Notes: generated from the sequence alone by a model not told the origin. A stretch of 64,000 nt of DNA from Tetragonia tetragonoides (GCA_038025085.1 CM076145.1:20097557-20161556); one strand, 5' to 3'; shown: positions 11,931 through 24,785, numbered from the stretch's first letter. Program-made: numbers and translations.

Positions 11931-13310
11931 TTCTTCAAATTCTACTCCGGATGTGGTGCTCACATTTGTGCAAATGAGCAGGGACTAAAGAGAAGTAGGA
12001 CTTTGGCAAAAGGTGAAGTGGACCTGCGCATTGGAAATGGAGCAAGAGTGGTTGCGTTATCTGTAGGAACATTTCATTTAAATTTGCCATCTGGACTGGT
12101 TTTAGAACTCAATAATTGTTATTATGTACCTGCCATTAGCAGGAATATTATTTATGTTTCAGTTTTGGACTTGGAAGATTTTGTCTTTGTGATTAAGAAC
12201 AAATGTTGTTCCTTTTATAAAGATGATATATTTTATGGTAGCGGTCCAATGAAAAATGGCCTTTATGTTCTAGACCTTAAAATTCCAGTTTATAACATGA
12301 CTACGAAGAGGCTCAAGTCCAATGACTCTAACCCAACTTACCTTTGGCATTGTTGTCTTGGACATATAAACGAGAAACGTGTTCAAAAGCTCCATAATGA
12401 TGGACTTTCAAACTCATTTAACTTGGACACATTTGAGACATGTGAGTCTTGTTTGTTAGGGAAGATGACTAAGGCACCTTTCACAGGTCACATTGAGAGA
12501 GCAAGTGATTTATTAGGTCTCATACATACTGATGTATGCGGACCATTAAGCACAGTTGCTAGAGGAGGTTGCCACTACTTCATTACCTTTACTGATGACT
12601 TCAGCAGGTATGGTTATGTCTACTTGATGAGGCATAAATCTGAATCCTTTGAAAAGTTCGGGGAGTTTCAGAATGAAGTACAAAATCAACTTGGAAAAAA
12701 GATTAAAGCCCTTCGATCGGATCGAGGGGGTGAGTATCTAAGCCAAGAGTTTGATAGTCATTTGAAAGATTGTGGAATTGTTTCACAACTCACCCCTCCA
12801 GGTACACCACAATGGAATGGTGTATCGGAGAGGAGAAATCAAACTTTGTTAGACATGGTTCGATCTATGATGAGCCTTACTAGTCTTCCAATATCGTTTT
12901 GGGGATATGCTCTTGAGACAGCAGCGTTCACACTTAACAGGAGTCCATCAAAATCAGTAGAAAAGACACCATATGAGAAATGGACGGGAAAAGTTCCCAG
13001 CTTGACTTTTCTGAAGATTTGGGGTTGTGAAGCTTATGTAAAACGTTTACTTTCCAATAAGCTTGGACCTAAATCTGATAAATGCTTCTTTGTGGGATAT
13101 CCTAAAGAAACTAAAGGATATTGCTTTTACCATCCCACGGACAACAAAGTAGTTGTGGCTCGGCACAGTGTCTTCTTAGAAAGAGAGTTTCCTTCTAAAG
13201 GAACCAGTGGGAGTAAAGTGCAACTCTAAGAGGTTCGAGATCCACAGGAGAGTATTCCAATTTCTGAGGAGATTCAAAGTAGTTTACAAGATGTTGTAGT
13301 AACTACACCT
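11901..13310 (+). pseudogene. CoE protease remnant and integrase
   Basis: Near 11940 a 16-nt deletion relative to CoD removes the bases coding the protease active site (WVLDTG in CoD) and shifts the frame; GCGAHICANEQGL follows. Then come the pre-integrase zinc-binding pair (LWHCCLGH ... CESC), the catalytic HTDVCGPL (first D), FTDDFSRYG..., DRGGEYLSQEF (second D) and NGVSERRNQTLLD (E). The integrase reads open for 442 codons and all three acidic residues are present. The frame closes with TAA at 13227; the linker to RT continues to about 13310 in a shifted state. Confidence 0.85.
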
Positions 13311-13840
13311 GTGGCACCATCCCCTCGTAGGTCTGAAAGAGTGCGCCGAGAACACATTAGATATGGTTTCTTGGTGACTGAACATCGTCATATATTATTA
13401 ATAGAAGATGATGAGCCTACAACCTACACGGAAGCAATGATGGGCCCAGATTCCGACAAATGGCTTCAAGCCATGAAATCTGAAATGGATTCCATGTATG
13501 AAAACAAAGTATGGACATTGGTTGACCCACCCGATGGCATAAAAACCATTCAGTGTAAATGGGTTTTCAAGAAGAAAATTGACATGCATGGGAATGTGTA
13601 TATATTCAAGGCACAATTGGTGGCAAAAGGTTATAATCAAATTCATGGGATAAATTATGATGAAACCTTTTCGCCAGTCACAATGCTTAAATCCATTAGC
13701 ATACTCCTTGCCATTGCTGCATATTATGACTATGAGATATGGAAAATAGATGTGAAGACAGCTTTCCTTAATGGAAACCTAGAAGAGGATGTGTACATGA
13801 CACAACCCGAGGGCTTCACGTCACCAGGAAGAAAGGTATG
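13311..13840 (+). pseudogene. CoE reverse transcriptase, N-terminal part
   Basis: It includes WLQAMKSEMDSMYENKVWTL, CKWVFKKKID and KIDVKTAFLNGNLEEDVYMT, conserved copia RT blocks with the first catalytic Asp in IDVKTAF. The frame is cut after PEGFTSPGRKV by solo LTR G and continues at 15605 (QRYIYGLKQASRSWN). Confidence 0.88.
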
Positions 13841-15599
13841 AGTAAGAACCCTCGCGGGGAATCAACCCCACCGAGCGCCTCTCGCGAACCCTTGGTTGAA
13901 AATCGAGTGAATTTTGTATTATTTAGAATTAATGGGGATTTGATTAAGATTACTAGGAAGTCGCCACCAAATTTTAAGGAAAACAAGGAAACCAATTTAT
14001 TGAAAATAATCCAAGTCAAAAGTCTAAAGAGACTCCAACCCGAATTAAGTGCACCCCAATTCCTAATGGGAATATTGACTCGAATGACCCAATGACCAAA
14101 GATTGAGTTCGGGGGTGTAGGTACGAATTGAGAAGGTATTAGGCACCCAATTACGCCTGTTTCAATAAACGGCCTTTACGAAATGATCTTGATTAATTGA
14201 TAATATTGCACGGTTCCATACAAATCTGGTCGTCCAAAGTCCTAGATTTAACTAAGTAGGTTTGTACATCCATTAATTTATATGTTATCACTTTTGCATA
14301 AGAACAATAGAAAAAGATCAATGATTGCATGCTAAAATAAATTAAAGCAACACCAATGACAAAATCCTCCAACCCTACCTTGATTGCTAAACGCGCCAAG
14401 TTGCTAAATTTCATCAATAAATGAGTTAGTAACTTCAAGGAAATTAAAATAATGCAATTGAATTAACCATAATCAAATACAAAATAAAACATGATTGAAT
14501 TGACCATAATCAAATATAAAATAAAACATGATTGAATTAATAGAAAATAGATTTGAAGATTAAATAGAGCCCTTAGGTGGAACCTTGAATGAATTAGAAT
14601 TGAATCTCAATGCTCTTGAACTTGTAGTTGAGAAGGATTGAAGGTTGAATTTTGAGTGGTGGAAATATTGAAGGTTGAATTAGAGGTTGGATGGTAGAGT
14701 TTGAAGATATTTTGATGGTGTTTAGGGCTATTTATTTGATGATGGAGGAAGGAGATGGAGCAATATTGAGAGAATAGGGTTAATTAGAGAGCTCTAGGGT
14801 TTAATTTGAGTTCACCATTGTGTTCTCCCTTGAAAAAATGGAGGAAAAGAGTATATATAGAGGTAGGTTTAGGCCTGAGACTGAACTGACAAAAGGGCCG
14901 CACAAAATAGACCAACAGGCGCCTTTCGTGGGGGGCCGCTCGGCGTCCAAGCGGCTACCGCTCCAACTAGCGGCATAGCCGCTAGGACTAACGGTCATGC
15001 CGCTAGGGCGAGCGGCTCAGCCGCTTGGGCAAGCTGTTCAGCAGCTTTGGCAAGTAGCGAGACATATTTTGACGGCCCATAACTTCTTCGTTTGACCTCC
15101 GAATGACCTAATTATTTCTGCATTGGATTTCTTATTCAAAGGGATTTCTTTGGACATATTATAAGTCCAATTCTCATTATTATTTCTGGGGTTATGGCCC
15201 AAACATTGAGAGGTGTCCATTTCAGTATACCTTGCGGTAATTGGATCATATCTGATTCGTTTCTTATTGGACTAGGACGCATAACATGTCATTTTTAAAG
15301 GTATTTGTGTGAGGTATCCATGTTAATTAGGCCCACTTTGGAATTCTTCCTCTAATGGAGGAAAATCCTATTTGAACCGTGGAGGGCGGTAATCAGAACA
15401 TCGTTTTTGTCCCATAACTTTGTCGAATCACATCTTTTGACTCCAGTGTCCGTTTGGGACAAGGTAAGGGGCTTTGGAAAGGTTATAGAAAGGGTATGTA
15501 ATGGATGGTTACTCTATCATTGACATAGAATTCATATTCTTAAATGTTGGTTATCGTCATTAGGCATAAAAAAAGGGGTGGCACATTTTGGTGTCTACA
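13841..15599 (-). mobile_element. Solo LTR G (Tat/Ogre-type gypsy) inside CoE RT
   Basis: The flanks show a perfect 5-bp TSD GTATG (13836-13840 and 15600-15604). CoD carries the empty site (near 54815 on the other strand). On the minus strand it starts TGTAGACACCAAAATGTG and ends GGGTTCTTACT, the last base changed from A. It is related to the GyC LTR at 62201-64000. It has a TATATATA at 14852-14859 and a GC palindrome array at 14928-15055 upstream of it on the minus strand. No internal region remains, so it arose by LTR-LTR recombination. Confidence 0.88.
14928..15055. repeat. GC-rich palindrome array in solo LTR G
   Basis: Motifs such as AGCGGCATAGCCGCT and AGCGGCTCAGCCGCT stand about 70 bp upstream (minus strand) of the TATA at 14852-14859. 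The unit is the same as in the GyA/GyB LTRs although the LTR bodies differ. Confidence 0.75.
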
Positions 15600-16755
15600 G
15601 TATGCAAGCTTCAGCGATATATTTATGGATTGAAGCAGGCATCCAGGAGTTGGAATCTTCGCTTCAATGAGGCAATCAAAGAGTTTAATTTCCTTAGATG
15701 CGAAGAGGAACCTTGTGTTTACAAGAAGGTAAGTGGGAGTGCTGTGGTATTCTTGGTCTTATATGTGGACGACCTATTACTGATTGGAAATTATATTCCT
15801 ACACTTCAGTCAGTCAAGGCATTTTTGGGAAAGTGTTTCTCAATGAAAGACATGGGAGAGGCAACCTATATCTTGGGGATTAGGATCTACAGAAATAGAT
15901 CAAAAAGACTCTTGGGCTTAAGCCAGAGTACCTATATAGATAAGGTGTTGAAAATTTTCAACATGCAAGATTCCAAGAAAGGTAACCTTCCCATGTCACA
16001 TGGCAAAACTCTTAGCAAGACTCGGTATCCTTCCACACAAGATGAGCGAGAACGCATGAGGAGAATTCTTTATGCTTCTGCAACAGGTTCTATCATGTAT
16101 GCCATGATGTGTACTCGTCCTGACGTTGCTTCTGCTTTGAGCATGACGAGTAGATACCAGTGTAATCTAGGTGAAAGTCACTGGGTCGCAGTCAAGAGCA
16201 TCCTCAAGTACTTAAGAAAGACTAAGGATGTATTTCTTGTCTATGGTGGTGAAGAGGAACTCACTGTAAGTGGTTACACTGATGCAAGCTTCCAAACGGA
16301 TAAGGATGGTTTTCGATCACAGTCAGGATTTGTATTCATTCTGAATGGAAGAGCAGTTTGTTGGAAGAGTTCCAAACAAGATACAGTTGCTGATTCTACA
16401 ACAGAAGCCCAGTATATTACTGCTATGAAGCAACAAAAGAAGCAGTGTGATTCGAAAAATCATCATTGAACTTGGGGTGATACCTAATAGTTCGAATCCA
16501 ATGGACCTTTATTGTGACAGTAATGGTGCCATTACACTGGCGAAGGAGCCTAGGGATCATCAGAAAACTAGGCATATACTCAGACGTTACCATTTGATAT
16601 GAAGCTTTGTACAAATGGGAGATGTCTTGGTGTGCAGAGTATCATCGGAGATGAACATTGCTGATCCGCTGACTAAGCCTCTACCACAAGATAAGCATGA
16701 GCATCATACAGTTACACAAGGACTTAGATTCATGAATGATTGGTCTCTGTCCTAG
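15600..16755 (+). pseudogene. CoE reverse transcriptase C-terminal part and RNase H
   Basis: It resumes at YGLKQASRSWN and has the catalytic LYVDDLLLIGN, then LGLSQSTYIDKVL and RPDVASALSM. RNase H follows with GYTDASFQTDKDGF and ADSTTEAQY. A 1-nt loss near 16449 (TGTGATTC for TGTGGATTC in CoD) shifts the frame. The original stop is TAG at 16753 after FMNDWSLS. Confidence 0.88.
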
Positions 16756-17504
16756 TGGGAGGTTTATATTGTGACTTATGTTCAATATATTTATAACTGT
16801 CCCAATAAATAATTTATATGATGTAGATCATCAAGTATGTGAGTTGATTGTGAGACTCTATTGTTATAAATATAATTATTCTAAAATTGTCCGTAGTCAG
16901 TTATCATTATTTGTAGGAATTTGATAACTATTGAGACTATCATGTGGATTGATTGATGACCAAGTTTCACAGGTCATAATTTTGAGAGATGAAATTGATC
17001 ACATGGATAAATGTTAGAGAAAATTGTATTGGACCGACCCATTTTAAAAACATTGAAAGGATTGTTATATAAGTGTCATCAATGGTTTTCATATGCAACT
17101 TTTGATTTGATCCTTTGACCTGAACTCACCATGGTTTCCTACATGATGTTTAGCATATCTTGATATTGTCAAACGTTAATCCTTAATTGGATGACTAAAA
17201 AGATAATTGAATGATGTGTTGTAAGTCATGCGGAGGAATGTGAGTGGGCAAGATGGGATTTGTCACTCTTATATAACGCGAGTAAGATATCTGTGGGTCC
17301 CACGATGAGTTTAAACTGAGAAATGCATGGCCGTGCTCAAATGGATTGAAAGTCAATCGTTTTATTAAATAGTTTAACTGTGGAATCGAGAAAGTCATAA
17401 TTGAACTATATAGGGATGACACTACTCCTTCCTTATGGTCAATTTAGGTATCACATGACAAAGGGATCATCGGTGTACGATTAGTTATAGTGCAAGTGGG
17501 AGAT
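16756..17504 (+). other. CoE 3' untranslated region and polypurine tract
   Basis: This is AT-rich and non-coding, collinear with CoD 52910-53654. The polypurine tract GTGGGAGA at about 17496-17503 primes plus-strand DNA next to the 3' LTR. Confidence 0.7.
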
Positions 17505-18093
17505 TGTTGGATTTTCCCTGTGAACTAGTCATATTAAGAATTAATAATTGCATTATTGGTTGGACTATGGAAACCGATCTTTACTTAACATGGGTATCGT
17601 AATGTTTTGCTAGAAAACAATTATGGTTTGTGGCGCCGAAAAGAGTTTTGGACTTACTGCAGGGTCGCACACTTAATAGGCTCGTTTTTATTAGAAGGGT
17701 CTAATTCGGATTAGGTCCATCACACACTTAACCTAATCATTCCTCCTGCCTCTCTTTATATATCGTGACTCCTGGTCAGTTAGGGTTACACGTCACAATC
17801 AGTTTTCACGAAACCCTAACTGTGTGTCATTAGAGTAAGGAGAGAACGGAGATTGTGAACGGGATCATTGTAATAGCATACTGACGTGTGGATTCGAGCC
17901 TGTGTGTGGATACCAGTTGAGGCACGATATCTGACGTGTTAATCCATACCCAACCACTGTTCATCCAACCAACAACCAAGGAGTGAGGTAGGATTTCGAT
18001 TTGATATTTAATTACAGTAATCACATATTTTTCTGGGTTAATCGAATTTCTATTATGCATGTATGATCATGTTAGTAGTTAGAAATTCCTTTA
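17505..18093 (+). repeat. CoE 3' LTR
   Basis: It starts TGTTGG and ends CCTTTA, the same terminal change as the 5' LTR, so that change was probably present in the parent copy. It is followed by TSD TCCAC. Confidence 0.9.
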
Positions 18094-18863
18094 TCCACAA
18101 AAGTACTTGTTCGAAAAACCCTATCTTAGTGGAAGTACAGCAAGGTGGATTGTCATGGCTTTCAGAATTCGATCTAACTTTTGACCAAAGGACATGCCAT
18201 TTCTGAACAAAAGGCGATTAAAGGACATGCCATTTCTGAACATCTCACTGAAAACCCAGTTAGCAACGAGGATGTCACACATGAATTCCCCGATGAAGGA
18301 ATAATGAATGTCGAAGAAGATACTTGGAAGTTATACTTTAACGGAGCCTCAAACAAAAGGGTTGTGGCGTAGGAGTACTATTATTCAGCTCCAAAGGCGC
18401 ACATACTCCCATGGTCGTCAAACTAGACCATGAGGTAACTCAACGGCGCCGAATACGAAGCATGCATCATTGGTTTAGAAGCTGCAGTAGAACTGAAAAT
18501 TAAGGACCTTAAGGTATATGGAAACTCAACTCTCATCATAAATCAAATCTCAAAAAAATGGAGAGTGAAAAGCGAATCCCTGGTACCTTACCAAGAATAT
18601 CTTGAAAAGGTAGCCAAATATTTCACTCATATCCGTTTCACGTACCTTCCTGGAGAGGATAACCAGTTCGCGGATGCTTTAGAAAAAATGGCCTCCATGA
18701 TAAATATTCCGGATGATGTAATCACTATGCCAATTTACATTCAAAGGCGCACCAAGCCCGCCTTTTTCAATGCACTTGAGGTATGCGCCAATGAGGGGGA
18801 AGAAGAATAGTGGTTTACTGACATTCTCAATTTATTAGCCGAAGGCAATTACCCTCCACAATC
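18094..18863 (+). pseudogene. GyB pol fragment 2: RNase H region
   Basis: It continues GyB pol after CoE and is parallel to GyA 34310-35060. Readable parts are HAISEHLTENPVSNEDVTHE, a second, archaeal-type RNase H (LYFNGASN near 18330, the EYEACIIGLEA-like block near 18450) and a connecting part with YLPGEDNQFADAL. Frameshifts occur near 18180, 18370 and 18440, with a stop at 18808. It is cut by solo LTR F after CCACAATC. Confidence 0.8.
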
Positions 18864-21800
18864 TGTGGGGCCTGATTTTTGGGTTTTCAGAATTGCGACC
18901 CGAGAATCATTGCCCTACGTGCAGAGGGGCACGTCCCACAAAAATTGACCGATCAAAGAGGTCAATTGTCTAGAAATCATCATAAGGTTCAAAGTCGCCA
19001 CCTTGTTATGACCCAAATAAGGACGGGTTCCAAAAGGAAAGGGTTTTATAAAAGATTTTAAGGAAAACCATTTAAGAAACCCAAAAAAATGACTTCATCG
19101 CGATGAGGCACGAAAATTCTTTGACTCGTCTACGAATACAAAGATCTTGATTCGGGGTCTAGGTTAGCAGGTGCTGACATCATCGGACCCGTCTCCTCCT
19201 CCGTACTGAGTACGGGCTCTTTACTAATACATTGTATCTCAATTGAAAGCTTTGAATTATATTATAAAAATGCCTAAAATGATAAGGAAAAGCACATATA
19301 CTTACACATTGTCACACAACACACTTGCATGTAAAAATCGATTTTGGAACCGATATATTCATTTATGTACAACGGGCTTGTATACGCAAGTATTGCTCTA
19401 CGTATCAATCATTGTAGGAACTGAATCTACTTTTGGATCAAAGCCCTAACGTACTTCTGACCGGGGAATCCGGTCAATAAGACTCTTTGGATGCCATTAA
19501 GGCGGGTATGATTGTTCTTTCCCATAAGAGGGATATAATTAAGAAACTTAAATGATGACTCGCGACTTAGATTTGAATTGATCCTAGGAACCCCCTACTT
19601 CCCTATAATAAGTAAGAAAAGGTTCAAATCGGAAGATTTGCCTACTCATTCAAGGCGTTTAACTCGACAACATTCGGTAATATACGGGGATCAACCCAAT
19701 TCTTAGCTCTGAGTATACGTATAGCCTTCTCAAAAATATTTGTTCTCCACTGGGAAAAAACATTCATTGGGGATGAGTAAACGAATGATTTGTGTAGAGT
19801 ATGGGTATGTATTGGTGAGTAATGGCTTAAACAAGTATTTTCGATAGGATCCCGTGGGATGGCCCGAAGTCAAATAAGAGGGGATAATAAATTATTTACT
19901 TTTATTCGATCATAGGGATTCCACTGGGAAAATGGTTGTTACTGGGGGGAAAGTGGATTCCACTGGGGATTCTGATCTTGTATGAAGGTGGTTTAATGTG
20001 GTGGTAGGTGGAACACCAATGATCGCGTATAAGTAAAGATCTGATTCTAACCTCGAATTTGATTTTGAGTCGGGTTTGTACATAAACGGATATACTGGTT
20101 TTATTGAAAACATGCAACTAAATATATCACACATGTGAGAGAAGTTCTTTTTACTTTATTTTCCGAGTTGTATTATTAGGTGAAAGCATATGAATGCAAG
20201 TGTGCAAATATAATTAAGAAGCCTCAGAATAAATGATTTACAACTTGAGTAATTACAATAAAGTACAAAAAATGTTTAAAAGTCCTAACAAAGAGAAAAA
20301 GACTTGATCTTCATGTACATGGCGCCTCCGGGGCTGGGTCTTGATCTTCGTCGTCAAAAGTTGGACTTATTCACAAGAATTTGTTCATTTACAAATGAAT
20401 TGATTTATTTACAAAAAAAATTGCTTATTTACAAGAGCGGTTTGAAAGAACCGACAAGGGATTAGTCGAAACACAACTTATTGACTGCAAATTTATTTTC
20501 GTAATTAGTGGGACATACTAAAATAATAAACTAGAGAGTTTCGTATTTTTGTCATTTTATTTGATAATTAAACGAAAATCATTTACAAAATCGCATAAAA
20601 TCAAAATTACGATAAACTGGGAAGAACTTCATGATTTCATAACTTGGTCATTTCTTAATTAAATTGAGTGATTTTAAAGCCTAAATTGGTTCATTTTAAA
20701 TCCTCTATCGACTGTCAAAAAGTCAAGTCAATACAGTTCGTGGTAATGAGTTATTAGCAAATTACAAGTTTTTGTAACTTAATTGACAAACCTTCGGTGT
20801 TTGATTTACTGGGAATTAATTGCAAGGGATATAAGTCTAATATTTACAGGGATTAAACTAGACTTGAATATGAATATTTATAGAACTTATCAACATTTTT
20901 ACGTAAGTCTAAGTCATTTTACCAAAATAGACAAAAATTCTGTGCAAAAAACCTAATGTTCTAAATTATTCTAAGTTAACAAATTATAACTCATATTGAC
21001 AAACTTGAACTCGGTTTTGATTAATTCATTGAAAATCCATTATAAGTCCAAATTGAGTAATTCAAAAGTCCAAATTGATCTTAATTGCGTCTAGTATCCA
21101 ATTCTAAATTCAGTTTACATTGAGTAAGAATGTATCACTGCAGTTATTTTGATTAGTGAACCTTGACGTTTCTCGACATTAAGTCGATTGGTTAATTTTT
21201 GCATTATTTGTACTTGATGAAACTCAATCTTATTTATACACATTAAATAAGGCACGTTAAATCACAATCACAAACATTATCAAAAATTAATTACTACTCT
21301 AAGAGGTTCTTTTAGGCCGATTATTAACAAGGGCTAAACCTAAACAAACATCTAGAAATTCAGAAATACTTTGTCATTTCAAACATCATTTAAACTTCGT
21401 TTCTTAACCAAAAAGGACAAAATAGATGTCTTTAAAAACCTTGTTACATCCTCTTTAATTTTCTTAGAAATATCTTAGGCCACAAAGGTAACCAAATATT
21501 AGTTATTTACAGATCAAATTACGGTGTTTCAAATTTGACAGTTGGATTTCAAAAAAAGGAATGGGAATTATTTAACCATTGGATTTTGGTGATTTTATGT
21601 CTATTGAAAGTTATTGAGCTAATATTTCACATGGTACTAATTTTATCAAATTATAACTGTCTTCTAAACTACGATTGGCCTCAAATTACGAGCAAAGTTA
21701 CGTCTTCTAAACTATAAAAATCCGAATTATCACAAGTTGAAACTAACAAAAATTCCGAGGCTTCTATATGCATGAAGGGTAATTATTATCCATTTTTATT

Positions 21801-22891
21801 AATAAAAGAAAAGAAAGGTGGTGAGAGGGAGAAGTGACATTCATTGTTCAAATATTTATTTTGATCAAACAACACTCAATCTCACCGTAAAACCACTCAA
21901 AGGCTCGATCTACGTTCTCCATGAGGACGAGTTAGCGTGGGCACTTGAACTCTTACCTAAGAATTGTAGCCACCTGAAAAATACGGGGTGTATGACCTCC
22001 GAATATCAAATCCAACCAAAAGAAATAATAGGTTTACTAGCAAATGCTAGATCTATAATATGGTTTCAAGGGAAGGGAAAAATAAAAGAAATGAATGAAT
22101 AAAAAGGAAATTAAAAGGATGGGGGATATGAAGGTGAAAGATTAATAATTAATGTTAATGACTGATGGGATATAATAAATATTAGCAATAAGTAGGTGAT
22201 AGAAATTTTAATACTCTTTTGAGAGATTGGATGAACTTGCAATTTTGGTCTTTCAAAATGAAATTGGTTAAGTACAAATGCCCTTTTAGATTCACACTTA
22301 ACTAAAAGAAAAGAATTGTTCTTTGTATTGTTTTTTTCTTTTTTTTGTGAGGGAATTATAAGGAGTCGAAGTGAAGTAAAAAAACAAAAAGTTTTGTTTT
22401 TAGGTGTTTATGATGAGATGATGGTAGAAGATTTTTTTTTTGGTCTTGGTATTTTTGGGGTTTATGAGAAGATGTAAAGCAACTTCATCCAAGTGAAGAA
22501 CACTTAGAAAACTGAGTCAATTTAGCTAGACAGATTTTAGAGAGGAAAAAGGCCTTTTACTTAGTAGAAAAAATGGTTTTTATAGGAAAACATAAGGGGA
22601 GGGGTATTAAGGTTAAGGGGATTAATAAAAAGGTAAATGAAATGTCAACTAAGTAACAAAACAAAACAAAAATCAAAAGAAAAAAAAAAATCAAAAGGAA
22701 TCAGGTCAAAAGGGTCAAAGAGAAAAAAAAAAGGAAAGAAAATAATTTAGGGGAGAAATAGGGATTTTTAGGGGTGAGTTTAAGGTAGTAAAACAAAGTG
22801 AATGAAAAAAAAAAGGGGGGGATTTGTTTAAATGGGGAAATGAAAGGAACAAAAACAAAAAAATAGGATAAGGGGAAGGGGTATCTGGCGG

Positions 22892-22893
<2 letters not shown>

Positions 22894-22930
<37 letters not shown>
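22894..22930. repeat. (GA)n microsatellite
   Basis: About 18 GA units, within solo LTR F. Confidence 0.95.
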
Positions 22931-22932
<2 letters not shown>

Positions 22933-23205
22933 TTGACTGTTGGTCAATGAAGGAAAAAAAAGGAAAAGAAAATAAAAAAAAAGAAAGGGGGATAGATACG
23001 TGGGAAAGGGAGAAGGAAGGGTTTTTTTTATATTGTTTATTAAAATCTTGTGGGCCCCACACAATAAGTCATCAGAATTTATTTTTCCCTTTAGTCTTTT
23101 TTTTGTTGTTTTTCTTTGTTAGGTGACTTTTGGGCTTTGTTTATTTGGACTTAAACTTAACTCATTTGTGGGTCAAGTCTTCTCTACTCAATTACTCTGT
23201 TATCC

Positions 23206-23207
<2 letters not shown>

Positions 23208-23271
<64 letters not shown>

Positions 23272-23335
23272 TAACAATAACAATAACAATAACAATAACA
23301 ATAACAATAACAATAACAATAACAATAACAATAAC

Positions 23336-23367
<32 letters not shown>

Positions 23368-23384
23368 GTAGTAGTAGTAGTAAA
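23208..23384. repeat. Compound microsatellite (AAT)n-(AACAAT)n-(AAT)n-(AGT)n
   Basis: About 60 bp of AAT repeats, then about 80 bp of a CAATAA hexamer, more AAT, then AGTAGTAGTAGT. It lies 25 bp from the LTR end. Long poly-Asn, poly-Leu and poly-Ile frames here are artefacts of the repeat. Confidence 0.97.
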
Positions 23385-23411
23385 AACACAAGTTAAAATT
23401 TAGTGTCTACA

Positions 23412-24598
23412 CAATCGACACCTAGGGCACAAAAGGCTTTAATAAGACCAGCCACACAACACATACATGTGCAAGGCAAACTTTATAGAAAGACACCGCA
23501 AGGGCTAACTCTTCTATGCCTAAAGGAACGCGAGGCAAGCAAAGTCATAAGTGACATACATAATGGTGTATTTGGTCCCCACGTGAATGGATTGACTTTA
23601 GTCAAGAAAATCCTAAGGCAAGGATACTATTGGACTACAATGGAAAATGATTGCATCGAATACGTGAGAAAGTGCACACGCTGCCAATTTACAACATAGA
23701 CCTCCTACTCCGCTACATACTTTTATCTTACCATGGCCATTCTCTGCATGGGGCATTGATATTATTGAAAAAATCTCCAGTACAGGAAAGGGAGGCCATG
23801 AATACATACTAGTCGCGATAGACTACTTCATCGTATGGGTTGAAGCTCGTTCGTATGCGAGAATAGCGTCGAAACACGTGGCAAAGTTCATACATGACTG
23901 TATCATTACTAGATATGGGGTACCCCACAAAATCATAAGTGATCACGGGACTCAATTAAAAAAGGATGTGATCGAGCTTTTCACGAGGTTCAAAATTCAA
24001 CATCGACAGTCTTCACCTTACAGGCTATAAACGAATGGGGTTGGAGAATCCGTAAACAAGAATGTAAAGCAAATGATAGCAAAGATGACGGAAAATTATG
24101 AAGACTGGCCCGAAAAGCTACAATTTTCCTTATGGGGATATAGAACTACTATTCGATCCTCAACGAGAGCAACGACTTATTCTTTAGTGTACGGAATGGA
24201 GGCGGTACTCCCAGTCGAGGTAGAAATTTTCTTCATTAAGGATAACCCTGGAAATCGAATTACCCGAAGTAGATTGGGTCCAAGCCCGATATGATCAATT
24301 GGTCATGTTAAGTGAAAGACGACTAAATGCCCCATATTAGGGTCATGTCTACCAAGCAAGGATGACAAGACACTTTGATCAAAGATTCAAGGCTAGAGGA
24401 CTAAAAGAAGGAGACTTAGTCCTAAAACAGGTAAGACCAATTGTAGTCGACCCTCGAGGAAAGTTCAAGCCTAATTGGGCAGGCCCATACATTATCAAGA
24501 CGATATTATCTGGTGGAGCGATAAAGTTAATGGATTTAGACGGCAACGAGTTCACTCAACTCACAAATATGGACCAACTTAAGCGATTTTATACATAA
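23412..24598 (+). pseudogene. GyB pol fragment 3: integrase
   Basis: It has the zinc-binding region (NGVFGPHVNGLTLVKKILRQ ... CTRCQF), then the core (GIDIIEK with the first D, SDHGTQLKKD with the second, NGVGESVNKNVKQ with E) and the C-terminal GPY-like KPNWAGPYIIK. There is no chromodomain, as expected for Tat/Athila. It is parallel to GyA 35060-36251. A TAG at 23698, a frameshift near 23700 and TAA near 24028 and 24340 break it. Confidence 0.82.
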
Positions 24599-24785
24599 TA
24601 CTCAATCTTGAGAGAGCCCATTAAGGCACCAAATCCAAGTCAAAACTCGGTCCAACCGGTCCACATGGGGTCAAAAAAAAACCCAGAGATCATCATAAGG
24701 GTCGAAGTCATTGAGTGCCCCTCAGCAACACCCAACTGTGCGCATAAAAGAAGAGTCAGTATAAACATAAAGGAAACATTGTAAA

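Larger units (their letters stand above)
9146..18093 (+). mobile_element. CoE: Ty1/copia retrotransposon inserted in GyB RNase H
   Basis: LTRs of 608 bp (9146-9753) and 589 bp (17505-18093) both start TGTTGGATTT. The PBS TGGTATCAGAGC follows the 5' LTR after one base, and a purine tract (GCAAGTGGGAGA) precedes the 3' LTR. The target duplication is TTCAC (9141-9145) / TCCAC (18094-18098), one mismatch. GyA carries the uninterrupted site near 34305. Internal order is gag, integrase, RT, RNase H, the copia order. Solo LTR G lies inside its RT. Without G and its TSD the length is about 7.2 kb, the same as CoD. Confidence 0.92.
18864..23411 (-). mobile_element. Solo LTR F: unusually long (4548 bp) Ogre-like LTR
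   Basis: A perfect 5-bp TSD CAATC flanks it (18859-18863, 23412-23416), and GyA has the empty site near 35057. On the minus strand it begins TGTAGACACTAAATTTTAAC and ends GGCCCCACA, the usual TG...CA. There is no PBS, gag or pol inside, so I read the whole insertion as one LTR. It holds a GAGTCGCCACC-like segment shared with the other Tat LTRs (near 18985), a GA microsatellite and a long AAT/CAATAA microsatellite. Ogre LTRs of several kb are known. No ORF here is convincing. Confidence 0.78.

Noticed and set aside
15038..15220. Possible coding region or tRNA in the GC-rich part of solo LTR G
   Set aside because: The palindromes do not form a tRNA cloverleaf, and the same array recurs upstream of other LTR TATA boxes.
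21818..22102. 94-codon ORF in solo LTR F
   Set aside because: It starts in an A-rich stretch, has no recognisable motif and lies inside LTR sequence.
22715..23064. Ser/Leu/Phe-rich minus-strand frame that looks like a secreted or membrane protein
   Set aside because: Composition is driven by the GA microsatellite and A-rich LTR DNA on the other strand; no homologue pattern.
23123..23396. Long frames of Asn, Ile/Thr or Leu/Tyr runs on both strands
   Set aside because: They are translations of the AAT/CAATAA microsatellite inside solo LTR F; no codon context or domain.
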